A stretch of DNA of 64,000 nt, from positions 84,681-148,680 of the forward strand of contig JAKEEU010000107.1 of NCBI GenBank assembly GCA_022616415.1, given 5' to 3'. A program made the translations under genes and the position numbers. The notes under the pieces were generated by a model that was not told the origin of the DNA, searched no databases, and was given only the letters and a program-made list of their open reading frames with translations. This stretch comes from Candidatus Zhuqueibacterota bacterium (GTDB lineage: Bacteria; Zhuqueibacterota; Zhuqueibacteria; Zhuqueibacterales; Zhuqueibacteraceae). Below are positions 16,438 to 24,578 of the stretch, piece by piece (positions within the stretch are counted from its first letter, which is position 1; each line of letters starts with the position of its first letter).

Positions 16438-17420
16438 GAAATTCCCCAAAAACTATCTTCGAGATACCTATACCCTCCATCCGGAAAAATCGTTACAATC
16501 ACCCCACTTTCAAGCTGGGCAGCAACTTGCCGGCTGGCTTCAAGAGCAGCGCCGGACGAGAGACCAATCAAAAACCCCTCGCGCCGTGCCAGTTCTCGCA
16601 CCCAATGTTGCGCCGCTTCGGTGGCAATTTCCAGATTATCGTCGGCGAGCGCCGCGTCGTAAATTGCCGGCACCAATGCCGTTGGCAAATGTTTCAATCC
16701 CTCCAGGCCGTGAAACGGCGAATCCGGCTGAAAAGAGAACACTCGGATGGATGAATTGTATTCCAATAGCCGCCGGCTCGTGCCAACAAATGTGCCGGTG
16801 GTGCCGAGACCGGCGACGAAGTGGGTGATTCTTCCGCGTGTTTGCCGCCAAATTTCCGGCGCGGTGGCGTGATAATGCGCCTGCCAATTTTCCGCATTGC
16901 TGTACTGGTCGGCATAATAGTAGCGCTGCGGATTCTCGGCAAAGATGGTGCGCGCAATGCGAATGGCGCCATCCGAGCCTTCCTGCGCGCTGGTCCACAC
17001 GACGTCGGCGCCATACGCGCGCAGCAGATTTTTTTGAAGCGGACTGACGTTTTCCGGCGCGGCGAGGCGCACGCGAATGCCGAGCGCCGCACCGAAAAGC
17101 GCGTAAGCCAGGCCGGTGTTGCCGGAAGTGGAGTCGAGCAAAATGCGCTCGCGCGACAATTCGCCCCGCCGCAGCGCCTTGCGAATGATGCGACTCGCGG
17201 CACGATCTTTCACGGAATGGCCGGGATTGGCCCACTCCGCTTTGGCAAAAATCTTGACGGTGCGTTTAGGCGAATAACGCGAGAGATCCAACATGGGCGT
17301 GTTGCCCACGAGCGCAAAAACATTTTTTATCGGCGACGAAAACAACGATTTCGCTTTTCCCAACGGACGCCGCAGGAATGACGCGCGCCGAGGTGAGATG
17401 AGCTTTGTATGTTCAAGCAT
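16434..17420 (-). CDS. cysM: CysM-type cysteine synthase (PLP enzyme)
   Basis: PLP-dependent beta-replacement enzyme. PLP lysine in PGHSVKDRAA, substrate loop STSGNTG, phosphate loop GLGTTGTF, and the C-terminal FPDGGYRYL in the place where CysM has DAGWKYL rather than the CysK-type DSGERYL. Mycobacterial CysM uses O-phosphoserine and takes sulfur from CysO thiocarboxylate; the same is inferred here from gene order cysM-mec-cysO-moeZ. The frame is open to 17483. I chose ATG 17420, giving 328 residues, close to CysM length. First gene of the operon. Confidence 0.87.
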   Translation of the reverse strand: MLEHTKLISPRRASFLRRPLGKAKSLFSSPIKNVFALVGNTPMLDLSRYSPKRTVKIFAKAEWANPGHSVKDRAASRIIRKALRRGELSRERILLDSTSGNTGLAYALFGAALGIRVRLAAPENVSPLQKNLLRAYGADVVWTSAQEGSDGAIRIARTIFAENPQRYYYADQYSNAENWQAHYHATAPEIWRQTRGRITHFVAGLGTTGTFVGTSRRLLEYNSSIRVFSFQPDSPFHGLEGLKHLPTALVPAIYDAALADDNLEIATEAAQHWVRELARREGFLIGLSSGAALEASRQVAAQLESGVIVTIFPDGGYRYLEDSFWGIS

Positions 17421-17462
17421 AAAACTTGAGTGCAAAAAATTTAGCCGGCCGCAAGCGCAGCA

Positions 17463-17553
17463 TAAGGCCGATGCACGCCGCATGCTGTGAGAGGCTTGAC
17501 AAAAGCTGCGGTTCTCAGTCGCGATGAAGAATCAACGGCGTGCATCGGCCTTA
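17463..17553. repeat. 18-bp perfect inverted repeat upstream of cysM
   Basis: Arms 17463-17480 and 17536-17553 (TAAGGCCGATGCACGCCG and its reverse complement) with a 55-bp loop. They lie in the leader of the cysM operon. The rest of 17554-17865 shows no gene, only unremarkable DNA. Confidence 0.75.
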
Positions 17554-17865
17554 CGGACCCAGCATTCAAAAAATGTCGATTTTAAAGAAGAGAAGTCGGA
17601 GATGCGGCAGTATGCGAGGAACCTACACCTGAAGAGTCGTGACGATTTACAACGCCTAATATTCGACGAAGCTCAACAGGTGTAACCTCCCCGCTTGGTA
17701 CAGACGCACCTGATACGGAGATGCGAGACGGGGCGAGAGAGTAAATTGGTCATAGACATTTTATTTAAACTCGGACTTGTTTGGTCGTATATCAATATAA
17801 AGCATTCATCGCAAAAAGTCAAGTGTTAATATTGCCGCTTGGAGAAACGAATTATCGGCATGGCG

Positions 17866-18312
17866 TTAGAACCTTACCCCCATTCCAAATACGACAAAGC
17901 TATCGAAATCGTTGTTGAAGTTCGTATATGCTGCCAAATAGGTAGTAATATGAAACGCTGTCCCTTCTATTCTCACACCCCAATAGTTATCATGGTTTGT
18001 TGTGCGTTGAAGTTCATTCCTCGTCTTCAAATAAGAGGCCTTAATCGTATATCCGACAAGTCCAAATAGACAATTGGTTTTCCCATGAAATGGCACGAAG
18101 CCCAGATTGAACGCCATCGCGTGATTACTCAAAGGCCACTCAATTATCACTCCGTTCTTCATAACGTTGTATGTTTCATAATTAACATGAAGGAGATTTA
18201 CAATCGCAGAAGAAGGATTTTTTCCAATTGCTTGTTCGGCGTTATGATGGTGGGCGTGAATAATGCCATTCATTTCAATGTGAGACCCACTCCTGAGACT
18301 GAGACATGGCAC
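17866..18312 (-). CDS. Hypothetical protein, perhaps 5'-truncated outer-membrane protein
   Basis: 148 residues, not recognised. The second half has alternating, aromatic beta-strand character and ends in VVFGMGVRF, a C-terminal Phe pattern common in outer-membrane barrels. The N-terminus lacks a signal peptide and starts abruptly, 3 bp after the stop of the upstream oxidoreductase gene, so this may be the tail of a larger gene. DNA composition is more AT-rich than in its neighbours. Confidence 0.45.
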   Translation of the reverse strand: MPCLSLRSGSHIEMNGIIHAHHHNAEQAIGKNPSSAIVNLLHVNYETYNVMKNGVIIEWPLSNHAMAFNLGFVPFHGKTNCLFGLVGYTIKASYLKTRNELQRTTNHDNYWGVRIEGTAFHITTYLAAYTNFNNDFDSFVVFGMGVRF

Positions 18313-18315
18313 GGC

Positions 18316-19326
18316 TCACCGTAAATGCACGGCTTCACGGTTTATCGCCGAATCCAGCATGGCCATGATCAAGGCTTGATCTGCATAACACTGCTCGGCC
18401 GTGCTTGGAAAGGCTTTGCCTTCTCGCACGGCTTCATAAAAGGCGCGCCACTCGTTGCCGAAGCCGTTATCAAAATTGGGATAGCGGCGTGTTTCGGCAG
18501 CCGCAGAGATTCGGGGATTGAAATATTCCAATTCACCGAAGGTGATAGTGATGCTGCCATCGGTTCCGTAAATGCGCAAAAGCGCGGTGTGGGCCGGCGC
18601 TTTGGCGGTATACGTCGCGAAATACTGGCCGATGGCGCCGCCCGCAAACTCGAGGCTGGCAACGAGATTGTCTTCGGCGCGAATGAGGGGATGGACGTTT
18701 TTGGCGACGGCTTGGACGGTGCGAATCTCGCCGCCAAACGTGCGCAGCACGGCGGCGTGATGGACGCCAGCGTCGCTCACAAACCCGCCGCGATACGCCG
18801 GCTTTTGCCGCCAGGCCGTGGCGCCATAGCTGCGGGTGTGATCGATCTCGGCCGTGGCCTCGTAGACAATCAGAAAAATTTGGCCGATACCGCCGCTGCG
18901 AATGAGCGCGAGCGCATCGTTGAAATCGTCACGATAATAATAGTTCTCTCCCACCAGCAACACGGCGGAAGATCGCGCGGCAAAATCGCGCAGCGCCTTC
19001 GCTTCTTCCAAATTGTGCGCGAGCGGCTTTTCGCAAAGCACGTGTTTGCCGGCGGCCAGGCAATCGCGTGTAACTGCCGCGTTTTTGCCAATCGGCAAAG
19101 AAACCAGCACCGCGTCGATTTCCGGAGAATCGAGCAGGCGCCGATAATCCGTTTCGAATTTTGTCAAGCCGGCGATTTGCGCAAATTCACGCGCCTTCTC
19201 CGGCGTGTGGTTGCAAACCTTAACGATGCGAAATTTGTCCGTCAAATTGCGCAGCGCCGGCCAGTGCAGGTTTTTGGTCGCCAGCCCGCAGCCGATGACG
19301 CCGAGGCGAAGGGGATCGTTGTTCAT
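18316..19326 (-). CDS. Gfo/Idh/MocA-family NAD(P)-dependent oxidoreductase
   Basis: A 336-residue dehydrogenase. The Rossmann motif GVIGCGLA is at the N-terminus, CEKPLAHN (the family's EKP signature) near 95-100, and a DAGVHH segment with the catalytic His near 190. These enzymes oxidise or reduce sugars, inositols or related compounds; the substrate is not evident. Neither neighbour gives a pathway. ATG start at 19326. Confidence 0.87.
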   Translation of the reverse strand: MNNDPLRLGVIGCGLATKNLHWPALRNLTDKFRIVKVCNHTPEKAREFAQIAGLTKFETDYRRLLDSPEIDAVLVSLPIGKNAAVTRDCLAAGKHVLCEKPLAHNLEEAKALRDFAARSSAVLLVGENYYYRDDFNDALALIRSGGIGQIFLIVYEATAEIDHTRSYGATAWRQKPAYRGGFVSDAGVHHAAVLRTFGGEIRTVQAVAKNVHPLIRAEDNLVASLEFAGGAIGQYFATYTAKAPAHTALLRIYGTDGSITITFGELEYFNPRISAAAETRRYPNFDNGFGNEWRAFYEAVREGKAFPSTAEQCYADQALIMAMLDSAINREAVHLR

Positions 19327-19344
19327 AAAAATTAAGGAACCAAA

Positions 19345-19516
19345 CTAGAAAAGGAGCCAAGGCGCCAATGTATATAAGGAGTTAAAAAATTAGCCGAAGA
19401 AGAGAGTCGAATTGACCAGGAGACAAAGGACACCATCGCGTAATTTTACGGGTAGCGTGTTTTGCGATGCTTTGCTTTTTTGGCTCCTTCGTCTTTTTGG
19501 CTGCTTGGCGCCTTTG
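19345..19516. repeat. Inverted low-complexity words between two genes
   Basis: The left part has AAGGAGCCAAGGCGCCAA and the right part TTGGCTCCTTCGTCTTTTTGG and GGCTGCTTGGCGCC, so both GGAGCCAA and GGCGCCAA words reappear inverted. Same style as other 'word' hairpins in this window. Confidence 0.55.
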
Positions 19517-19519
19517 CTT

Positions 19520-21055
19520 TTATTCCGCCCAGTCGCGACAGAGTTGCACCAACAGGCGCATGCCATAGCCGCTGCCGCCTCTGGGCACGAGCGGCTTGTC
19601 TTCTTTGGGATGCGCCATGTTGGCGATATCCAAATGCGCCCATTTATAACCTTCGGCAAACGTCGCCAGAAACGCCGCGCCTTTGCTCGCGCCGCCGCCG
19701 CTGGGCTTGGAGGCGATGTTGCGAATGTCAGCGACGTCGCTTTTCATATAATCGAAAAACTCCGGAAAGAGCGGCATTTCCCACACGCGCTCGCCGGTGC
19801 GCTCAGCGGACTTCTTGATGCGCGTGATCAAGCCGGCATCATTGCCGAAAAGTCCGGCCGCGGTTTCGCCGAGCGCGCCGTAGATGGCGCCAGTTAGCGT
19901 CGCCAGATCGATTACCGCTTTCGGCTTAAAGCGCTGCGCATACGCCAGCGCATCCGCGAGAATCAAGCGGCCTTCCGCATCCGTATCCGCCACTTCGATG
20001 GTTTTGCCATTGCAGGTGCGGACAATATCTCCCGGACGCTGCGCCGAGCCGCTCGGCATGTTCTCCGCCATCGGCATCAAGCCAATCACGTGCAGTGGCA
20101 GTTGCAGTTGCACAATGGCGCCGATGGTGGCGAGTACTACAGCGGCGCCGGACATGTCGAATTTCATCTGCTCCATGCCTTCGGCGGTTTTAATGGAGAG
20201 GCCGCCGCTGTCAAACGTGATGCCTTTGCCTACGAGAACGATTGGGCCGTTTTCCTGCCGCGCATTCGCAGGATGATATTCGAGCACGACGAAACGCGGC
20301 GGGTTGACGCTGCCCTGGCCGACGCCGAGCAGCGCGCCCATGCCCAATTCCCGCAGTTTCTTTTCGTCGTAAATTTGGCAGGAGATTTTGAGCTCGGCCG
20401 CTTTGACCGCAGCAATCTCCGCCAATTTTGCCGGCGGCAAATCGTTCGACGGCGTGTTTTGCAGATCGCGCGCGAAACAAGTCCACTCGCCGATGATTTG
20501 CCCAATCCGGCAGCCCTCTTTGACTTCCTGCTCGTGTTGTTTGTCGGTTATGAGCAAAGTAGCGCGGCGCAAGGGTTTCTCGTTATTCGGCAGGTTTGAC
20601 TTGTATTTCAAAAAGCGATAATTTGCCAGCAGCAGGGCTTCGGCGGCCAACTGCGCGGCGGTGCGATAGCCCAGCCTTTCGGCGAGCGGGCCATCTAAAC
20701 ACAGGTGCAAATCTTCCATCGCAAGCTTGCGGGCGGCTTGCACGGCGTTGCCGATGACAAGCTGCGCATTTTGCCGGGCTTCGTTTTCTTTCGGCGTCTT
20801 ATGATTCCACACGCCCAGCCCGACGAGCAAGAGCCGCTCGGCCCCTCCCTCCGGGGGATAGAGCCACGCCGTTTCTTCCAATTTGCCGGCAAAATCTTTT
20901 TGGCGATAAATTCTGGTGATAAGACCGGCGTGAATCGTTTTGGCGATGAAACCGGTGCTGCGTAGATCGCCATTTGCAGACTCCTGCGGCAGCATAAGTG
21001 CCAAGGCCGCAGATTTTTCCGCCTCTAGTTTGCCAACTCTGACGTTGAGTTCCAT
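19520..21055 (-). CDS. pepA: Leucyl aminopeptidase (M17, PepA)
   Basis: Cytosolic M17 aminopeptidase removing N-terminal residues from peptides. A 511-residue protein with the less conserved N-terminal domain and a full catalytic domain: VGKGITFDSGGLSIK (metal and catalytic Lys), MKFDMSGAA, DTDAEGRLILADAL (the family signature, Asp for the usual Asn), and the tail PLVPRGGSGYGMRLL. Two metal ions are expected. ATG 21055. It stands as a single gene; upstream DNA (21056-21490) holds a hairpin repeat. Confidence 0.92.
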   Translation of the reverse strand: MELNVRVGKLEAEKSAALALMLPQESANGDLRSTGFIAKTIHAGLITRIYRQKDFAGKLEETAWLYPPEGGAERLLLVGLGVWNHKTPKENEARQNAQLVIGNAVQAARKLAMEDLHLCLDGPLAERLGYRTAAQLAAEALLLANYRFLKYKSNLPNNEKPLRRATLLITDKQHEQEVKEGCRIGQIIGEWTCFARDLQNTPSNDLPPAKLAEIAAVKAAELKISCQIYDEKKLRELGMGALLGVGQGSVNPPRFVVLEYHPANARQENGPIVLVGKGITFDSGGLSIKTAEGMEQMKFDMSGAAVVLATIGAIVQLQLPLHVIGLMPMAENMPSGSAQRPGDIVRTCNGKTIEVADTDAEGRLILADALAYAQRFKPKAVIDLATLTGAIYGALGETAAGLFGNDAGLITRIKKSAERTGERVWEMPLFPEFFDYMKSDVADIRNIASKPSGGGASKGAAFLATFAEGYKWAHLDIANMAHPKEDKPLVPRGGSGYGMRLLVQLCRDWAE

Positions 21056-21178
21056 GGTTGCCTCACACGTTGAGAATTCGAAGATGAAAGTGCTTTTGCC
21101 AATCCTGGTGTAAATTCTGATGCAGCCCCGATGACGAATGTCGAAATTATTGATGTTTGCAAAAGTAATAAGGAAAAT

Positions 21179-21248
21179 GTCATGCTGGAAGCATCTTGTT
21201 TGTTATCCAGCACAGTGCGCGAATAGAACAGGATTCCTCCGGAATGAC
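21179..21248. repeat. Hairpin repeat, GTCAT...ATGAC type
   Basis: GTCATGCTGGAAGCATCTTG starts at 21179 and GATTCCTCCGGAATGAC ends at 21248. Second copy of the family seen at 12385-12459. The rest of 21056-21471 carries no evident gene. Confidence 0.65.
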
Positions 21249-21471
21249 ATCCAAGCATGAGGCTCGCGCCGTTTCCAATTATTAATGCAAAGCTCAATAA
21301 ATCGCGCTGATTTTCGGTTTCGTTTCTCCTTATTCTCAATGAGCAACCAGCTTACTCCGTTAACGGCACGTTTTGGGGACTACTAACAGCTTCCATCCTG
21401 GCACGCCAACCCATCCTCCTCATAAGACACTAAAACCTCGGAAAACTCCCCCGATTTTTAAATGCCCAAAG

Positions 21472-21494
21472 CCCAGTCGAGCCGACTGGGTTAC
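21472..21494 (-). repeat. Stop-overlapping hairpin with GTAAC motif, PIN copy
   Basis: The PIN toxin stop codon TAA (21491-21493) is itself inside GTAAC, followed on the minus strand by the hairpin CCCAGTC-GGCTC-GACTGGG (21472-21490). Confidence 0.7.
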
Positions 21495-21907
21495 TTCAAC
21501 AAACGTACGAATCCCGCTTGCTCGAAGTGATGATCTGTAGTAAGTGCTTCGATGATGCCACGTTGCTGCATGAGAATGAAGCTTGAACAATCCACCAAGC
21601 TCCATTCTTTGTCTGGTCGACTTTTCAGAAATTGCCACGCCTGATTATCTAACGTTTGGTCCAGATGGACGATTTCGATATGGGGTGAAGCCTTGAGGCC
21701 ATCAACAAAAGCTATCATCTTTGGTCGAGGCGTGCGTAATGGACTGGTCAGTAAAGCCACTACTTCAGTAATGATATAGTTGGTGGTGATGACCTTGCGT
21801 CCCTGCTGACGAGCTGTGCGATACAGATTTGCAGCAAGCCCATGATAAGCCTGTGATGGGTCGACCAGATTTGCCCATCCGGAAGTATCGGCAAAAAGTT
21901 CGGACAT
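21491..21907 (-). CDS. PIN-domain toxin (VapC-like ribonuclease)
   Basis: A 138-residue PIN protein. The first catalytic Asp is in LFADTSGW, the central Glu in YIITEVVALL, and the later acidic residues in WSLVDCSSF and LTTDHHFEQAGF. PIN toxins of this type cut tRNA, rRNA or mRNA with Mg2+. GGGGAG lies just before ATG 21907, and the gene starts 1 bp after the antitoxin stop. Unlike the PIN gene near 13.1 kb, it is complete. Confidence 0.85.
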   Translation of the reverse strand: MSELFADTSGWANLVDPSQAYHGLAANLYRTARQQGRKVITTNYIITEVVALLTSPLRTPRPKMIAFVDGLKASPHIEIVHLDQTLDNQAWQFLKSRPDKEWSLVDCSSFILMQQRGIIEALTTDHHFEQAGFVRLLK

Positions 21908-21908
21908 T

Positions 21909-22169
21909 TCACTCCCCTTTATTCTCCTGGCCACGCATTTCTTCCATTAAAGCTTGTCCAATATATTTATCATGTTGATCTGCCCAATCAGAGACGTTGC
22001 TCGTAAATGCGCCGATAAACTTCTCCACCGGATCTTCTTCAGAGCGCTGAAACGCAGTCTTTAACCAATGAATAACCAAATCCTCAGGTTTTTGCTTTGA
22101 CTGCGCTGCGGTCTTAACCAGCGGCTCGTACAGCTCTTCGGGCACTTCCAAAACAAGCGTGTGTACCAT
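21909..22169 (-). CDS. Antitoxin partner of the PIN toxin
   Basis: An 86-residue protein (MVHTLVLEVPEELYEPLVKTAAQSKQKPEDL...). The N-terminal strand plus two helices look like a short ribbon-helix-helix DNA-binding domain, followed by an acidic toxin-binding tail (GQALMEEMRGQENKGE). I start it at ATG 22169 because AAAGG lies 8 bases ahead; ATG 22175 is the alternative. Antitoxins of this kind also repress their own promoter. Confidence 0.72.
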   Translation of the reverse strand: MVHTLVLEVPEELYEPLVKTAAQSKQKPEDLVIHWLKTAFQRSEEDPVEKFIGAFTSNVSDWADQHDKYIGQALMEEMRGQENKGE

Positions 22170-22209
22170 AGTCATTGCCTTTCGGTTTGGTGATTTGCCT
22201 CTCCATAAG

Positions 22210-22238
22210 AACATACGAAATCCAAAATTTATTGCCAA
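22210..22238 (-). promoter_or_regulatory. Candidate promoter of the PIN toxin-antitoxin operon
   Basis: Minus strand TTGGCA (22233-22238), 17 bp, TATGTT (22210-22215), about 40 bp before the antitoxin start. Confidence 0.42.
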
Positions 22239-22265
22239 CAAAAATTTTTGTGAGAGTGTAATCCT

Positions 22266-22303
22266 TAAAACAAAAAGCCCACACCGCGCGAGACAATGTG
22301 GGC
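22266..22303 (-). terminator. Rho-independent terminator of the beta-helix gene
   Basis: Minus strand stem GCCCACA (22297-22303) and TGTGGGC (22277-22283) followed by TTTTTGTTTT (22267-22276), 27 bp after the stop at 22330. Confidence 0.8.
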
Positions 22304-22329
22304 TGGTCAATTTACCGGCTGATTAAGGG

Positions 22330-23637
22330 TCATTGCGTCAATACCATTTTTCGGGTGAAATGAAAGCCGTTGGGTTGCGTCACATTCGGCTCTGCTGATA
22401 ACCGGTAAAAGTACACGCCGCTGGCAACTCTTCTCCCGAAATCATCCCGGCCATCCCAAATTTCCGCGTGATAACCTGCTTCGCGTTGGCCAGCAACAAG
22501 TGCTCTTACCTCTTGCCCAAAGAGGTTGTAGATCTTCAACGTGATGTGGCTTGCCTCTGGCAGTTGATACTGAATCATCGTTTGTGGATTGAATGGATTG
22601 GGGAAGTTCTGCGAAAGTGCGTATTGGGTCGGAACGCTCTGGGTATTTGTAAACGCGGGCACATTGCCTTTGCCTGACGCCGGTTTCCATTCTCCCAACG
22701 TGGCCAATGCCGAGATCGTCAGATCATCATCCGGCCATTCGGCAATGAGCTGCCGATAATATGCCTCGCCGGTTTTCTGATCTTCCAGGCGATACCAGTA
22801 AATGCTGCCCAAATCGTACAAGGCGTATTTGGCTAAAGTCGTCTTCGGAAAATCGCTCAGAATCGCCTGGGAGGTTGCAATGGCTTCGGCGTATTGCCCG
22901 TTCTTCACCAATTCGCCGGTGACAATGGATTGCGCTAAGCCGAAAACTTCTTTGCCGGCGTGGTTCTGCACGAGCTGACTCATCCGAGCAACTGCTTCGT
23001 TTCGCCGGTTCAATTTGTACAGACAACGGCAGACAAAGGCCAATGCTCTCCTACCCGCCAAATGATCGGGATATTTTCCGACAAGACTCTCAAACAGTGC
23101 CAAAGCCTGCTCACCATTTCCCTCCAGAAATATCTTATAAGCGCGATCGACCTCGACCATTCCCACGGTATCGGCTGCAGCGCCATTGGCAATCTCGTTG
23201 CTTCGATTTTCAGATGAACCCTCTTTGGCCAGCGCCTTCCCCATGCCGGAATTGGGATCGTAATCCAGGTAATTGGACCAATCCACGTTGCCGGACACAT
23301 TTGGGGTGGGATTGGGATCGCCCCACCAGTTGTAGCGGGCATAAATTGTTCCCGGATAGGAGGACCACACTTCGATGCCGTTAAAGTAAAGGCTGTTGTG
23401 GCCCTCGCTCGAATAAGTTCCGAGGTGAGGTATGGAAGTGCCATCGCCATAAACGCCGTAAATATTATTATAGCGAATGACGTTGTTCGTGGTGATGCCG
23501 GGGTCGGAGTATTGATAGCACTTGACCCCATCGCCATTTTCCTCGATGATGTTGTTCTGCAACGAGCCGCCGTAGATAAGGGAGTTGTTGTCGAAATATA
23601 CGCCCACGGTGTTGTACTTGACTGTGCTTGATGCCAA
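22330..23637 (-). CDS. Secreted beta-helix/TPR protein fragment with C-terminal sorting domain
   Basis: 435 residues. The first 110 are beta-helix repeats rich in Asn and Gly (NNIIEENGDGVKCY, NNVIRYNNIYGV). Residues about 150-310 are helical, with TPR-like repeats. The end is a FlgD-like sorting domain (SQNFPNPFNPQT to FHFTRKMVLTQ), as on cargo of type 9 secretion. There is no signal peptide and the frame opens at a TGA (23674-23676) with only a TTG (23637) as start, so the 5' part is probably lost or frameshifted. A strong GAGGTGA plus ATG at 23671 leads into a different frame. Confidence 0.65.
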   Translation of the reverse strand: MASSTVKYNTVGVYFDNNSLIYGGSLQNNIIEENGDGVKCYQYSDPGITTNNVIRYNNIYGVYGDGTSIPHLGTYSSEGHNSLYFNGIEVWSSYPGTIYARYNWWGDPNPTPNVSGNVDWSNYLDYDPNSGMGKALAKEGSSENRSNEIANGAAADTVGMVEVDRAYKIFLEGNGEQALALFESLVGKYPDHLAGRRALAFVCRCLYKLNRRNEAVARMSQLVQNHAGKEVFGLAQSIVTGELVKNGQYAEAIATSQAILSDFPKTTLAKYALYDLGSIYWYRLEDQKTGEAYYRQLIAEWPDDDLTISALATLGEWKPASGKGNVPAFTNTQSVPTQYALSQNFPNPFNPQTMIQYQLPEASHITLKIYNLFGQEVRALVAGQREAGYHAEIWDGRDDFGRRVASGVYFYRLSAEPNVTQPNGFHFTRKMVLTQ

Positions 23638-23721
23638 TCCCGGATATGAATTGATACTTCGAATTCCATATATTCACCTCGCCAGATAAATTTGAAAATA
23701 TGTTTGGCTTGGCACTTGAAT

Positions 23722-24402
23722 TTATCCACCAGTTACACGTACCACTCTGCTTGGAACGGCATATTCAACCGTTGGCAGGGAATTAAAAAAGCTCACCATC
23801 TCCCAAACGGTTTTGTTATCTGGAATGTCGAGGACAAAATATCTGCCGGTACCTGTCAAGGGGGTGTCAGCATATTTAACTGTACAATTTGCATCGGCTA
23901 TTGTTTGTAGCATCTGCTCCCGTGTGACATTGATTTTGAACTCGATAATCACTCTATCAGGGATGATCAAGTTTGTATCTTCAATCGCTCTTGTAAGCAC
24001 GAATGGTTCCTCCAATACTTTCTCTCCAGTCGAGAGATTGATTCCCGCTTTCTTAACAGTGAAAAAGCCGGGGCGCATAATAAACAGGTCAAAACTGCCA
24101 AGAGGTATTTCAACGATTTTAAAAGTTCTTGGCAACGAATCAATCAGAAGTTCTGCCAACTTTGCCGCATAGTCGTTGGATTTCAGCAGATACACCTGAA
24201 CCTCTCTTACTGTTGTATTTTCAGAAGTGGTTACGCTTCCGATCAAGGTCGCTGGACCACCAGGCCCACGAGCAATTAAAGGCACCACCTCATCTTTTTC
24301 ACTTATATCCACCGCCTTGTTACATCCTTGCTGCATAGATAAAGCAGCAATAAGGCAAAAGCAGGCTGCCAAAGAAATGTATAAAGTTTTTGCGCTACTC
24401 AT
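23722..24402 (-). CDS. Lipoprotein resembling a subtilase N-terminal prodomain
   Basis: 226 residues. Lipobox-like SMQQGC ends the signal peptide, so it may be lipid-anchored. The middle (TLIGSVTTSENTTVREVQVYLL...) looks like a carboxypeptidase-regulatory-like beta sandwich. The end (IIEFKINVTREQMLQTIADANC... YAVPSRVVRVTGG) has the shape of fervidolysin-type S8 propeptides, which normally precede a protease domain. Here the gene stops at that point and a beta-helix fragment follows 50-80 bp later. It may be a stand-alone inhibitor-like domain or the stump of a larger gene. AAGGAGG precedes the ATG. Confidence 0.55.
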   Translation of the reverse strand: MSSAKTLYISLAACFCLIAALSMQQGCNKAVDISEKDEVVPLIARGPGGPATLIGSVTTSENTTVREVQVYLLKSNDYAAKLAELLIDSLPRTFKIVEIPLGSFDLFIMRPGFFTVKKAGINLSTGEKVLEEPFVLTRAIEDTNLIIPDRVIIEFKINVTREQMLQTIADANCTVKYADTPLTGTGRYFVLDIPDNKTVWEMVSFFNSLPTVEYAVPSRVVRVTGG

Positions 24403-24578
24403 ATCAAATCCTCCTTAAAGTGGTTTTTTGGGTAGTTTACTGCCATTGATTATAACTCTTTCAAATCTTCAGCTTGCCCGACCTATCCAAAACGGACGAG
24501 TTTTTCGAGCTTTTTCTGCAAGTCCTTCAAACCCTATCACTTGTCAGCTCGTCCAAAATGGATGGCTGACATCCGCCC

